This document shows positions 22,453-32,530 of a stretch of DNA of 64,000 bases, one piece after another. Location of the stretch: NCBI RefSeq assembly GCF_022539505.1, contig NC_061514.1, positions 41,962,869-42,026,868 on the forward strand. Direction: 5' to 3'. The translations under genes were made by a program, and so were the position numbers. The notes beneath the pieces are model-generated. The model was not told the DNA's origin. It ran no database searches and saw nothing but the letters and a program-made list of their open reading frames with translations. This DNA is from Lolium rigidum (Eukaryota > Streptophyta > Magnoliopsida > Poales > Poaceae). Within the stretch, counting starts at the first letter, position 1. Every line of letters starts with the position of its first letter.

Positions 22453-23692
22453 ATGGATGCAAGCTTATATATCATATATCCTAAGGAAAACCATACCGAC
22501 GATCCAGTCGAAGCAAGGCGAATAATTAGGCGATCAAAAGCCTTTACTGTGGTAAAAGGAGAGCTATACAAACGCAGCATCTCGGGTGTGCTACAACGGT
22601 GTGTTACACCCGAAGAAGGAAGGATCATCCTAAAGGACGTGCATGAAGGAATATGTGGGCACCACGCGAGTAGCCGAGCCATTGCGGCCAAAGTCTTCAG
22701 AGCAGGATTTTATTGGCTCACAGCAATCGAGGATGCGAAGGAAATAGTGCGCACTTGCGACGCGTGTCAAAGATTTGCGGCAAGACCTCACTCACCAGCA
22801 GCGGAACTTATGCCAATCCCACTATCTTGGCCCTTTGCTCAATGGGGTCTCGATATGGTGGGTAAATTGCACAAAGCTTCGCCAGGAGGATACGAGTATC
22901 TGCTAGTGGCTGTCGACAAATTTACAAAGTGGATAGAGGCAAAGCCAATAAATTCACCAGATGCAACATCCGCAATAAAGTTTGTAAAAAGCATTGTCTT
23001 TCGCTTTGGAGTACCTCACAGCATCGTCACAGATAATGGCAGTAACTTTACTTCCAAGGAGTTCAAGGCATATTGTGCGAGAGGTGGGCATAAAACTAAG
23101 TTTTGCATACGTCGCACATCCACGGACCAATGGCCAAGTCGAGAAGGCCAATGGCATCATCCGCAACGGCATCAAGAAGCGCCTGCTAGGACCTTTGGAA
23201 AAAGCTAGGCATACTTGGCCAGAGGAGCTACCAAGTGTTTTGTGGAGTATCCGAACAACGCCAAATACAGCAACGCAGGAAACGCCGTTCTTTTTGGTCC
23301 ACGGAGCTGAAGCAGTCTTGCCGATAGAAATAGAGCACGATTCTCCACGAGTCGCAGAATATGACGAAGAAACTTCGAGAAAAGCTTTGTAGGATGATGT
23401 CGACGCACTCGATGAAGCTCGAGACGAGGTCCTGTCACGAGTCGCCAAATATCAGCAAGACCTGAAAAACTATCACAGTCGACGATTGCGGCCAAGATCT
23501 TTCCAAGTTGGTGACCTGGTTTTACGACTCAATCAAAAAAGTCATGAAAAACTCGAGTCACCGTGGCTAGGTCCATATATCGTCACAGAAGTAATAGAAG
23601 GAGGAGCATACGAGAATCAAAGACAAGAAGACGAGGATTGACGAGCCAAATCCCTGGAACGTGGCACGGCTCGGGCGTTTTTACGCCTAGAT
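22453..23692 (+). pseudogene. Gypsy integrase, frameshifted
   Basis: The long frame 22453-23208 contains the zinc-binding H-H-C-C region (HEGICGHHASSRA, then CDACQRF), the first catalytic Asp in WGLDMVGK and the second in TDNGSNF. The frame then shifts near 23080. The catalytic Glu region (NGQVEKANG) and C-terminal part continue in the frame 22994-23392, and the DNA-binding tail (FQVGDLVLR, then LGPYIVTEV) in a third frame to about 23692. All D-D-E residues are present, but not in one frame. The enzyme would insert the element copy with a 5-bp duplication, as seen here (ACAAT). Confidence 0.85.
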
Positions 23693-24230
23693 GTCGAAAA
23701 TATAGTCCTCCTTTGTAAAGCTACAATGTCTTGAAACGCCCGCGAGTTTTCGGACGCACTCTTTTCCTTTTTCGGGGCACCGAGTGGGGCCGGAGAAGGT
23801 TTTTAATGAGGCGGGCTCGCGGTGCTGCAATATAATAAAGATAGTGGAATTATATATCTTCTTCCCGACAAGATCAGGGGTTCTCCCCTACATGATACAA
23901 TATATATATATAAACACAGTGTCGACAAACGCAAAAAAAAAAAGCATCTTGCCTTGGTAAAAATACCTCGCCAAAAGAAAAAGAGATATAGACAAAATAG
24001 TGATCAATAAAAGACTCGGGGGCTTGCACCAACAAAAATAGTACAGTGTATATTATATTGCCTTGGTTTAAAAACCTCGCATTATACAAATACAGCGAAT
24101 AGCCACCGAAAATACTCGGGGGCTAGACAAATATAGACATATGCTGTTTGCTTCACAATAGAATCATAATCATGATTTACAAAGGAGAATTATTTACGAG
24201 AAGGAAAATAATCAGTTCCGATTCAATATA

Positions 24231-25134
24231 TCATCAAGAGTAACTCTGTTTTCTTCGGGAGCGAGCGCCAAGAAAATCAGCATAATGACCATCTGCAAAA
24301 AAGTCGGCATCCATCCGAAGAAGGTCTTCAATCATTTCCTCGGCTACAGGTGAAACCTTCGTGTTGATGCGGTCGATACCAACTCTTCGGCGCCGTACTT
24401 TCTCGTGCACCTTCTCAACAACTTGGTTTAGATCAAGCTTCGAGTGACGGATCCGAAGCATGATAAGGGCAAATGCGGCGCCGGCCACCAATTGAGCTAC
24501 GACAAAGTTATGGACCCTATGAGCATCTTTAAATTTCTCCATTAACTCGGGAAGAGTTTTCGGCTGAATATTCCGAGGAAACATAGAGTTATAGACCATA
24601 GATAGGGTCTTGGTGCAGAAGTCAAGATATTCGCGTACTTAGCGAGGCACGATCTTGAAACCCGACAATCTGCTGAGTTCGTTCGGGAGTGGCCCAAAAT
24701 AAACAGCCATGATTTAGAGAAAGGTTGACAAGAAGAGTTGTTCTCTCATTCACTCTCGGATCTTCGGCCGCAGCATCAATAGCGAGCCTATTAAGACAAA
24801 AAGGCAATAAACTTTGAAGACGAGTACAGACAAAATAAAGAAAAGGCATTGGAAAATTGAGACACATACCCAGCATATCCGAGCTAGCTTCCATCATCAG
24901 CTCGAGCATACTATTTTCACGGTCACTAGCTCCTCTTGCTTCCAACACAGCAGCTTCCTTAGCAGCCATAGCTTCTTCGGCTTGTCGACGAGCAAGTTGT
25001 TCCTGTTCAGATGCTTTCCGAGATTGTTCCATCATTGCCAGAGTTTGTTTCTTCGTGGACTGAAGTCTGTTGTCGAAGTTCTTGTAAATCTTCCGACAAG
25101 GGTGTGCGGGAAGAACCTTCAAGAAAATTGTCAT
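24231..25134 (-). pseudogene. Antisense ORFs, coiled-coil region in the Gypsy 3' domain
   Basis: Two minus-strand frames (25134-24622 and 24599-24234) encode an alanine- and glutamate-rich coiled-coil stretch (ARRQAEEAMAAKEAAVLEAR), then a helical segment with PKTLPELMEKFKDAHRVH and VAEEMIEDLLRMDADFFADG. These resemble the C-terminal part of the plant proteins annotated as putative gypsy-type transposon or plant mobile-domain-like. They continue in the direction of the gene at 25383-28058. Whether both parts make one transcript cannot be decided here. Frame changes near 24615 break it. Confidence 0.5.
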
Positions 25135-25382
25135 CGGCTTTTACTTTCTTCGACAAGGAAGACGCGGGGCAGCATCGGGAGAAGAAGGATTCGTCGAATA
25201 ATTATCAAATATCAAGCTGGAAAAGAAAATCTCCGAATCAAAGATAGAACCAAAAGGAATTTCATTGATTGTAGAAAATTTACATGGCCATTACAAAAGA
25301 AGTTCTCCTAAGGGATCGGCAGGGAATTTGTCGCCAAGACTAAAATGGCGACAACGAGCAAAGGAAATAAAGAAAGCAAAAA

Positions 25383-28058
25383 CTAGACCTCCGGCCTTGA
25401 AGAGCTAGGAGTAGAAGGCGACTTGATCCCGAGATATGCCAAAATTTTCTTCGTATTGGGTTTGGCCGCCTTAATCGGCGACCTCCACTTTGATTGCTCT
25501 ATTTGATTGGTGTCGCCAACCTTCATCCAATCAATAGTTTGTTGGTGCATCGGCAACCGGGGCAACGGTGCTTTCAACGGCAACCTTCGGGTTTTCTGGC
25601 GCATCTTCGATCCAAGATCTTCGGGAGGATTAAAGCACTGGGCAAGACCAAGGAAGGTTGCGGGTTCCTCTTTCTTTGGGAAAAAGTAAGGAAAAAGCCG
25701 CGACAACCACTGCTTTAGCTCGATCAATGCCTTCGCGTGCCTCGATCCATGAACCTCGAGGAGCGAAAGAGCATCAAGAAGAGGATCATTGACGGGTTCG
25801 TCAAGTTGAAACTCTTGAGCTGTTCTAGGCTGTCAAGAAAGAAACTTATTGAGCAACAAATGAGTGCGAGAGGGAAACACAAAAAATAATAAGTGGTATT
25901 TACCGACGAATCGGCGACTTTGCGTTCTTAAGCGCTTAAGGATCGCCTCTTCGCGAGCAGATTGGGCAGCTATGTGATCACTCAGTGAAGTTTCAGCAGT
26001 GTGAAGTCTTTTTCTAAGATCTTCGACACCGGCGAGCATCGGCCTTGGCCTTGTCGGCTTCTGCTCTAGCTTCGGTAGCATCCAATTCAGCCTTTTCGCG
26101 AGCCTTTTCACTTTGCTCTAATTGTTGAGCAAGTGTGTTGGCGCGTTCATTGGCTTCCGCCGAGTTTTCTACCAAGGAAGATAAATATAGTTAAAAATCT
26201 CGACAACAGAGGAGCAAAAGAAAAGAAGCAAAAGGAGTAAAGCATTACCTTCAACTTTACTAGCATATTCACGGTACCCGACAAATTGGGTACCGATGCG
26301 AAGAAGATCCTTTATCAAAGGCTGTTAAAAAAAGGGGGATAGAAAGAAATGGCGGTATGAGAAAAATATAATGGTACATAGGAATCAACAAAGAAGACAT
26401 AAACAATGACAAGAAAGTTAAGAACTTACATCCTCCAAGAGGGGGTTAGAGGAGCTACTCAATTGGAGAGTAGGCTCCGGGATGATCTCCGTCCTCGCCC
26501 TTTTCGACAAAGGGGCTCGGGGGCTTGAAGGAGGAGTAGCAGTGTCGACGTTACGTCGAGGAGGCGAAGTTTCTTCTCCTTCAACCGGCGTCTACGAGGA
26601 GACTAATGTATGTGACGTACTCGTTCGAGCAGCCACATCAGCGGTTGGTACCTCTTCTTCCTCATCACTACAAGTAAAATGTCGACAATATAACCAGCAA
26701 GATAGACACGACTGTTCAAATAAAAAAAAAGAGAGATAGAAAAAGAACTTACGAACTGATGAGGGTCCCGAGATACGGATCATAAGTTGTCTTCTGCGAC
26801 GAAGGATCGGTTTCTTCGGGTTTGGAGGTGCCGGAAGTTTCGGCGTCCTCCCTTTTCCTTTTGTTCTTTGGGGAAACAGCAGGAGGAAGAGATTGTGTCG
26901 ATTCGCTGGCTTCAGATTCAACTTCCTTTTCATAGGAAGCTGCAGATTTGTGAGAACCTGCGACTTCACTTTCCTGAAGAGAAGAACCTTGATTGTCTTC
27001 GGCAACGATAGCCTGTCCTTCGACTTCTCCATCCTCAGGAAGGGGAGGAAGAGAAGCCATAGTAGGATGGTTCTGCAAAAAATAGCGACAAAGGAAACAT
27101 TAGCGAGATATCAATACAGTGAGATGCAGGGAACATTTGGAACAAGATAAAAATTCGAGAAGACAAAATACCTCGGGGAGAGGATTGGTGGAGCTGTATG
27201 GTTCCACGCGGCAAGAGGAAGGAACAGAATCTTTCTTGTTCAAACGAGAAATTCTTCGAATAAGCTTCTCCAAGTCCTTTGCAGAAAGATCACTGGAGAG
27301 CCTATTGGCGTCGTTTCCACCAGCATATGTCCAAAGGGGATTTTTGCGAGCCTGAAGAGGCTGCACTCTAATTCTAAGAAAGTAGGCGAGTGATTTGAAC
27401 ACCGGAAAGCTCTTTGCCTCGAGTATTTTGAAGGCGACGAATACGAGACATAAGTGCTTCTGTCGCCTTTTCTCTTCTTCGGAAGCTTCGGCATCCCGGG
27501 AGCGGCGGCGTTGAATTTTGGCATTTCCATCGAAGGGGATTATGTTGTGCTCCACGGAGTTGGCACTTTCTTCATGAATGTAGAGCCACTTTTTGCGCCA
27601 CCCTTGAACGGAATCGGGAAATTTGACGTCGAAGTATTCAACGTCAGTTCGGACACAAATAACAACGCCGCCTATGTTATAAGAGGCGTTGCGAGAGGCA
27701 TTGCGGCGAAGAAGGAAAATGCGTTTCCAAAGAGCCCAATTGGGAGGGACTCCAAGGAAACATTCGCACGGCGTGATGAAAATGGAAATATGGAGGATAG
27801 AATTGGGGGTCAAGCTGGTGTAGTTGAATCCCATAAACAAAGAGAAGGCCGCGGAGGAAATCGTGAATAGGGGCAGAAAGGCCGCGGATGAGGTGATCAA
27901 CGAAACTAACCCGATACTCCATTGGAGGGTTGGGGTAGCTTTCTTCGCTGGGAAAGCGGATGGCGTCATCTTTCTTCATCAGGCCAAGCTTCTTCATCGA
28001 GGTTGAGGTCTTGGTTGGAGATTTTAGATCTCTCCCGGTCAAGATCTTCGGCGGCCAT
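25383..28058 (-). pseudogene. Antisense, intron-containing gene (Transposase_28-like) within the Gypsy element
   Basis: Read on minus, an ATG at 28058 (MAAEDLDRER) leads into a block with VDHLIRGLSAPIHDFLRG and LTPNSILHISIF (about 27920-27760), which matches the Pfam family called putative gypsy-type transposon (Transposase_28). Downstream are acidic/lysine-rich linkers and a coiled coil. Five short introns with GT-AG ends can be read: 27171-27073, 26752-26668, 26429-26322, 26248-26169 and 25913-25830 (80-108 bp each), most donors being GTAAGT-like. The last frame ends at 25383. Frameshifts near 28000 and 27880 break exon 1. The function of these antisense proteins is unknown. It shares the direction of the ORFs at 24231-25134. 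Confidence 0.65.
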
Positions 28059-28579
28059 TGCGGATTGCGGAGTGCTTTGTGGCGCGTAAGTCGCGTGCGT
28101 GGTGGCATCAACGGCAATGGACAAAGCAATGCTTGAGCGTGCGAGAAGATCAAACGGAATTGGGCGCAAGAGAAGTTTTTGCGGAGGGGAACGGATGTGC
28201 GGCGCAAGCGAAGAGCTGGACCGAGGTTGAAGAAAGGTTTATATAGGGTTCGGATGAAGCAGTGCACCGTTGGATGAAGAAATCGTGTGGTGGAAAAAGG
28301 ATCTCCTAGATACAAGGGTAAAAAGGTATTTTTCTTGGAAAGGACCGGAACGGGCGTTACCGTACGTGCGCCGAGGAAAAGCGGAGGACGTGTGTCCCCC
28401 ACTTGCACGACGTGTCAACGTGGTAACAGCGGACCCACAAGGCAGGAAAAATCCCAATTATTGACGAGAGATGAAGAGAATTTGGCAAAGGAAAATATGT
28501 CGACAAGAAAAATAAAAAGAGAATGGCGACGGGAGTAAATCATTTGAATACTTGAGCCTTTGATCAAATACAAGTTTTT

Positions 28580-29472
28580 GCCCAAATGCTCGGGGGCTAC
28601 TTTGGAAAAATAGAAAACTTCGAGTATGACAATATAGAAATGGTGAGAGCCTATGACCAAATCCAAGAATTTGTTCATAGCCTCGGGGGCTACTCCCATC
28701 GGGAGCGCTGGTCGCGCACCCGATAAATATAAAAATAGCGAGAAGGATTATAAATATAGCGGCAAAGGATAATAATCTGTGGAGCCTACACCCAAGCACA
28801 AGTTCTTGGCTGTAGCCTCGGGGGCTACTCCCATCGGGAACGCTGTTCGCGTGCCCGATGAATTTTTTCAAAAAAATAGAGAAACAGAAGTGAGTATATT
28901 TCGAGTTACCCAGATAACTCTACATATACTCCCATCGGGAAAACGAAATAAAGTCATCAAATATGACTCAATAAAATGTGCTATTCCAAAGGCGAAAAGC
29001 ACTCGACAATATATTCTCAGAACGCCAAAGTTGCGATCAATTTCGAATGCCGCAAATTTGCGAAGGTAAGACCCCGGATCCGTTCTGCCGGGCGTGGCAT
29101 CGCCAAAGACTGCGCTCTGCTACTTTTATCCGTATCAACGGATGCGAAGAAAAATCCTAACGGACGCGTTAGGTACCCGATAAATTTGACTCGGGACTCG
29201 ACGGAATGGTAAGACCTTAAGCGGCACCTGTCGAAGTTTACACCGGTATCCCGAGATCATGTCCGGGGACGTGATCTTGAAGTAGGTTTTTGCGGATTGC
29301 CACTAGAGCGGTTAACTAGTACCCGATCCGTCGGATGAACTAGCCCCAACTACCGTTATCCCTGTACAATATAGAATTTTATGTGAAGAAGCATAAATAA
29401 GAGTACTCGAAAAAATATAAACAGATGAGATTTCCCTTGACTCTGCGATTCAAGCAAAATCTCGGGGGCTAC
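28580..29472 (+). repeat. Repeated polypurine-tract-like motif before the 3' LTR
   Basis: The motif (C/A)TCGGGGGCTAC occurs at about 28591, 28682, 28819 and, as the functional tract, 29461. Related TCGGGGGCT(T/A)G copies are at about 24017, 24113 and 26517. Two are followed by the same CTCCCATCGGGA(G/A)CGCTG and a CCCGATAAA/CCCGATGAA motif, so 28590-28870 is a decayed tandem repeat of about 90-140 bp. No gene is present. Confidence 0.7.
29461..29472 (+). other. Polypurine tract
   Basis: CTCGGGGGCTAC directly abuts the 3' LTR start at 29473, the place where plus-strand DNA synthesis is primed. Confidence 0.75.
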
Positions 29473-29857
29473 TGACATAGGCATCCCAAATGGGCCTGCC
29501 AAAGATAGTACCCGGAGTTTACTGAAGGCCCACTACCCGAAGAATAAGAAGATTCGAGAGTCCAAGATATATTAAGGAAAGCTAGAGTTGTAATAGGAAG
29601 AGTTATTTGTAATCCGGCGGGATGAGTTAGAAACCGTCCCGGACTGCGTAACTTGTACAAAACGAAACCCTCGGCTCCACCTCCTATATAAGGGGGAGTC
29701 GAGGGACAAAGAAAGGATCGAATCTATCGTCAACATAATCCTAGTTTTCATAATCGCCGAGTACTTTTCGCCTAAACCTTCGAGATCTACTTGCCCTCTA
29801 CTTCTAGCAAAACCCTAGTCTACAATCTGTAGGCATTGACAAGTTAATCCTTTGTCA
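29473..29857 (+). repeat. 3' LTR of the Gypsy element
   Basis: 385 bp, nearly identical to 16876-17258, followed by the ACAAT duplication. Downstream, the solo LTR sequence resumes at 29863. Confidence 0.95.
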
Positions 29858-30659
29858 ACAATCCCCACCAATCATTTTCTCCTCTAACTAAGGGGAACCC
29901 TTTGGATCTAGATCTTGGAGTCATTTGTTAATGTTCTCCTTTGTTTTCTCTAATCTCATCCTAGCATGTGTTGCTTTGGTGGGATTTGAGTGTGAAGGAT
30001 TTAAACACCTCTAGTGTTCTTGATTTGCATCATTGCATACTGTTGAGCTCTCCACCATGATTAGTTCGAGTGAGAGACCGTGAGCTTGTTACTCTTGGAG
30101 GGAGACCTCCTAGTTGGCTTGGCGGTTGGTGCACCGGTGATCTCTTCAATGAAGATTGTGAAGAGGCCCAGGCTTCTCCTTCGTGGATCTTGTGAAGTGG
30201 TTTTGGAGCTTGCCATCTCCGGAGTGGAGGAAAAGCTAGCCATAAGGAAAGGGCAATTCCTTCGTGGGATAGGCTCGGAGAATAGGGTGAGCCTTCGTGT
30301 CGCTGGGAAATCCTTCGTGGGATCCCCACCCTTCCAAACATGACGTACCTTCTTGCAAAGGAAGGGAACATGGGAATACACCTTCGTCTCCGCGTGCCTC
30401 GGTTATTTCTATACCCGAGCTTACTTTCCTTGTGATAGTCATCGTGCTTGAAGTACATATATGTTGTTATCACTTGTGCTACATATATCTCGTGTCTATC
30501 TTGCTTAGTTCTAGTTGTTGCACTTAGGTGAGCCTAGCATATTTAGGATTTGTGATTGTAAAATAAACGTTAGTTTAATTCCACATTCTTACACGCCAAA
30601 TCCGTAAGAGTTTTTAAAATGCATATTCACCCCCCTCTAGGCGACATCTCGTCCTTTCA

Positions 30660-30860
30660 GCCTGCCGTGTGATCCTACATATGAGGCCTCTTTTTGGTTT
30701 GTCTAATGCATTGGCCAATGATTCAACTATGCCACACTGGAAGGCAAGGTGCTGCCCTCAAACTTAGTCGTCTGTGTGTGATTTCTTGCACACTAGACTT
30801 AGTTTGAGGGCAGTCCCTTGAGTTGCCGTGTGATCCAATGTATGAGGCATCACATGTTTT
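30660..30860. repeat. 160-bp tandem repeat, right part
   Basis: The end of copy 2 (30660-30710) and copy 3 (30711 to about 30860) of the array that starts at 14754. The array was split by the solo LTR insertion. Confidence 0.8.
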
Positions 30861-31439
30861 CAATTAATGTTCGGTTTATCTATATACTTGTGAGCATGCA
30901 CATCTCTAATGGCATGTATTTTTGTGGCAGACTGAGAAGCTCAAGCTTGGGTCACCTGGGACCCTAGAGGAGGGACGCTCCAAGAAGCGAAGGGCGGCTA
31001 ACGTCGGGCACTACCAGCCGGACGTAGGGCCGGACCAGTTCCTGCGCATCATCTTCAAGCCCACCTTCAGCCGACTCCGGATCCCTCAAGATTTCTTCAG
31101 GTGGTTCGGAGAAATCCCTTCGAACATCATCCTGAAGACCAACAGTGGCTGCAACTGGAGGATGACTACGGTGAGATAAGGCGATGACGTATACATCGAC
31201 CAGGGGTGGGCGGCCTTCGCCATCGCTCATCAGCTGCAGGTAGGCCAGTTCCTCATCTTCAAGAGGGTGTCCACCTTCGAGTAAAGTGTGGTCATCTTCG
31301 ACTACACCTGCACTGAGGTGATGACCATGTGCGGTTACCATGGCGATGCCACCAGGTGTGTCGTCTTCGAAAGTCATGTTTGAAGCTTACCTGGTTCTAC
31401 CTCACTGCTACCATGTCTGTGTCTAGTTGATGTTCATGT

Positions 31440-31530
31440 CGTTTGTTGAACTATGATCGTCCATGGTGTGTCGTGAACTATGATCGTCATGTGTCGTGAA
31501 CTATGACCGTGTTTGAACTATGATCAGTGC
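31440..31530. repeat. Short tandem motif GAACTATGATCGTC
   Basis: GAACTATGA(T/C)CGT recurs at about 31449, 31478, 31499 and 31514, interleaved with GTGTGTCGT. It lies just downstream of the B3 pseudogene, probably in its former 3' untranslated region. Confidence 0.6.
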
Positions 31531-31847
31531 TAAGTTTGCCTGAACTGTGATTCTGTTCTTGCTTGCGCTGTTGATCTCGGGTAACCTCACCACCGAAGGT
31601 AAGAGGTAAGCAGAAGCAGATTCTGGGTTGCAACCAAACAACAGGGGCGCCGTTCTGGGCTGCTACAAGGCCTGAAAACCGACCTACCAAACGGGTAGAG
31701 CCCAAATCTCCACGGGACCGAAAATACTCTATGCAGGCCACCAAACAACGTGGCTTTTATGGCCCATGGCCCATCTGCGACGCGCAAGGGACTCCTTCCC
31801 ACTGCGTCAGTGATGCAGAAATCTGATGCAGGCAACCAAACGCGTCC

Positions 31848-32517
31848 AATATGGTCCTAGGCATACAGGCCAAGCGTGCTTCACGTCTTGCATGAAAGGC
31901 GCGACAAAGCTTATGAACCTGCCGTGCGCTTCCTGTTGCATGCTCCTTGCGGCCATGGGAACACGCCACATGAGCTCCAGTCACCTTCGAAAATAAGATT
32001 ACCTCCTACCTTACCTCGTGAAGTAACTGCAAAGTGCAAATTGGATGACTCTTGACAATGAAATGTCGTCCAGCATTCCTGTTATACGCAAATATGAAAA
32101 TAAAACATATTAATAATCTTTTTTGTGTGTCTTTTACATATGTGCAAATTGGATGAATCTTTTTTGTGTGTCTTCATTTAAACTTGAACAACACTTAGAC
32201 CGACAAGTGGTTCAGCTAACCAAATGTGCCGAACAGCGGGTAGTGAAGAAGCATGACGCGCCAGAGTATGGGCTTCCACATTCGAGAATGTATCCTATGA
32301 AACGGCCGAACTAGTGCACCAGATGCACCCGCCTGCGAGATCCGCTGGATGTGAAAGAAGTGATCAGGATGCAACCCTTGACTACAGCCATGGAACATTT
32401 GTAAAGCAACCCCCACAGTTTCTCTGAACTATGTGAATCGTCCTTCCCAAGCTGAATCGAGAATCCCCATCGCTTCTCTCTCCGGTATGTCGCACCATGA
32501 ACACCATTGCTAGAAAA
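31848..32517. other. Host flank beyond the Harbinger-like element; no gene recognised
   Basis: It begins with the AAT duplication and the segment that resembles 588-610. No domain-bearing open frame was found. CAAATTGGATGA occurs twice (about 32037 and 32145). The stretch continues across the LINE insertion at 35974. Confidence 0.4.
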
Positions 32518-32530
32518 TACGCCCCGGTGT

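Larger units (their letters stand above)
16876..29857 (+). mobile_element. Gypsy LTR retrotransposon (Fatima-like), nested and young
   Basis: The two LTRs (16876-17258 and 29473-29857) both start TGACATAGGCATCCC and end CTTTGTCA. The duplication ACAAT flanks the element (16871-16875 and 29858-29862). Order on plus: primer binding site, gag (17305 on), aspartic protease, reverse transcriptase, RNase H, integrase to about 23690, then 5.8 kb with a gene on the opposite strand, and the polypurine tract. Reverse transcriptase before integrase makes it Gypsy. By hand count the LTRs differ by two transitions and two single-base indels, so insertion was recent (about 0.2 million years at 1.3e-8 per site per year, an assumed rate). 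All coding regions are frameshifted. The name Fatima is recalled from the LTR start and is unverified. Confidence 0.9.
15030..30659 (+). mobile_element. Solo LTR of about 2.6 kb, split by a Gypsy insertion
   Basis: The unit starts TGTAAGGGTATATTGCCCC and ends CATCTCGTCCTTTCA, so it has TG...CA ends, and is flanked by GCCTG on both sides (15025-15029 and 30660-30664). Removing the nested Gypsy element and one of its duplications leaves about 2.64 kb. No second copy, primer binding site, gag or pol lies between the ends, so it is a solo LTR left by LTR-LTR recombination or a very simple non-autonomous unit. Near the middle are a GC-rich minisatellite and a TATA box (16723) with a CT-rich start region, which gives plus orientation. 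The family was not identified. Confidence 0.75.
14193..31383 (+). pseudogene. B3 DNA-binding domain (REM-like) gene, two exons, broken
   Basis: Exon 1 gives only ATGGCG (14193-14198) after a GC-rich leader, with a GT donor at 14199. The intron ends TTTTTGTGGCAG, and exon 2 runs 30931-31383 in frame, opening TEKLKLGSPG. After a basic KKRR stretch comes a B3 fold: QFLRIIFKPTFSRLRIPQDF (about residues 40-60), the DDVYIDQGWAAFAIAH helix block, VGQFLIFK and SVVIFD. B3 domains bind DNA in plant transcription factors. Two in-frame TAA codons, at 31177 and 31282, interrupt the domain, so the copy is dead as read. The intron holds three copies of a 160-bp repeat and 15.6 kb of nested retroelements. 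The gene lies wholly between the terminal repeats of a transposon, which points to capture of a host gene. Confidence 0.65.
13762..31847 (+). mobile_element. Harbinger-like TIR transposon carrying a B3-domain gene
   Basis: The left end GGGCGCGTTTGGTAGCCTG is inverted against the right end, whose reverse complement is GGACGCGTTTGGTTGCCTG. A 3-bp duplication AAT flanks them (13759-13761 and 31848-31850). Further GTTTGG/CCAAAC motifs cluster inside both ends (for example CGTTTGGATGCCTGCAG near 13820, and CCAAAC several times in 31640-31840). Without the nested retroelements (15030-30659 plus one duplication) it is about 2.45 kb. No transposase is present; almost the whole body is a B3-domain gene with leader, intron and 3' flank. 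The superfamily is inferred from end sequence and duplication length. Confidence 0.65.
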
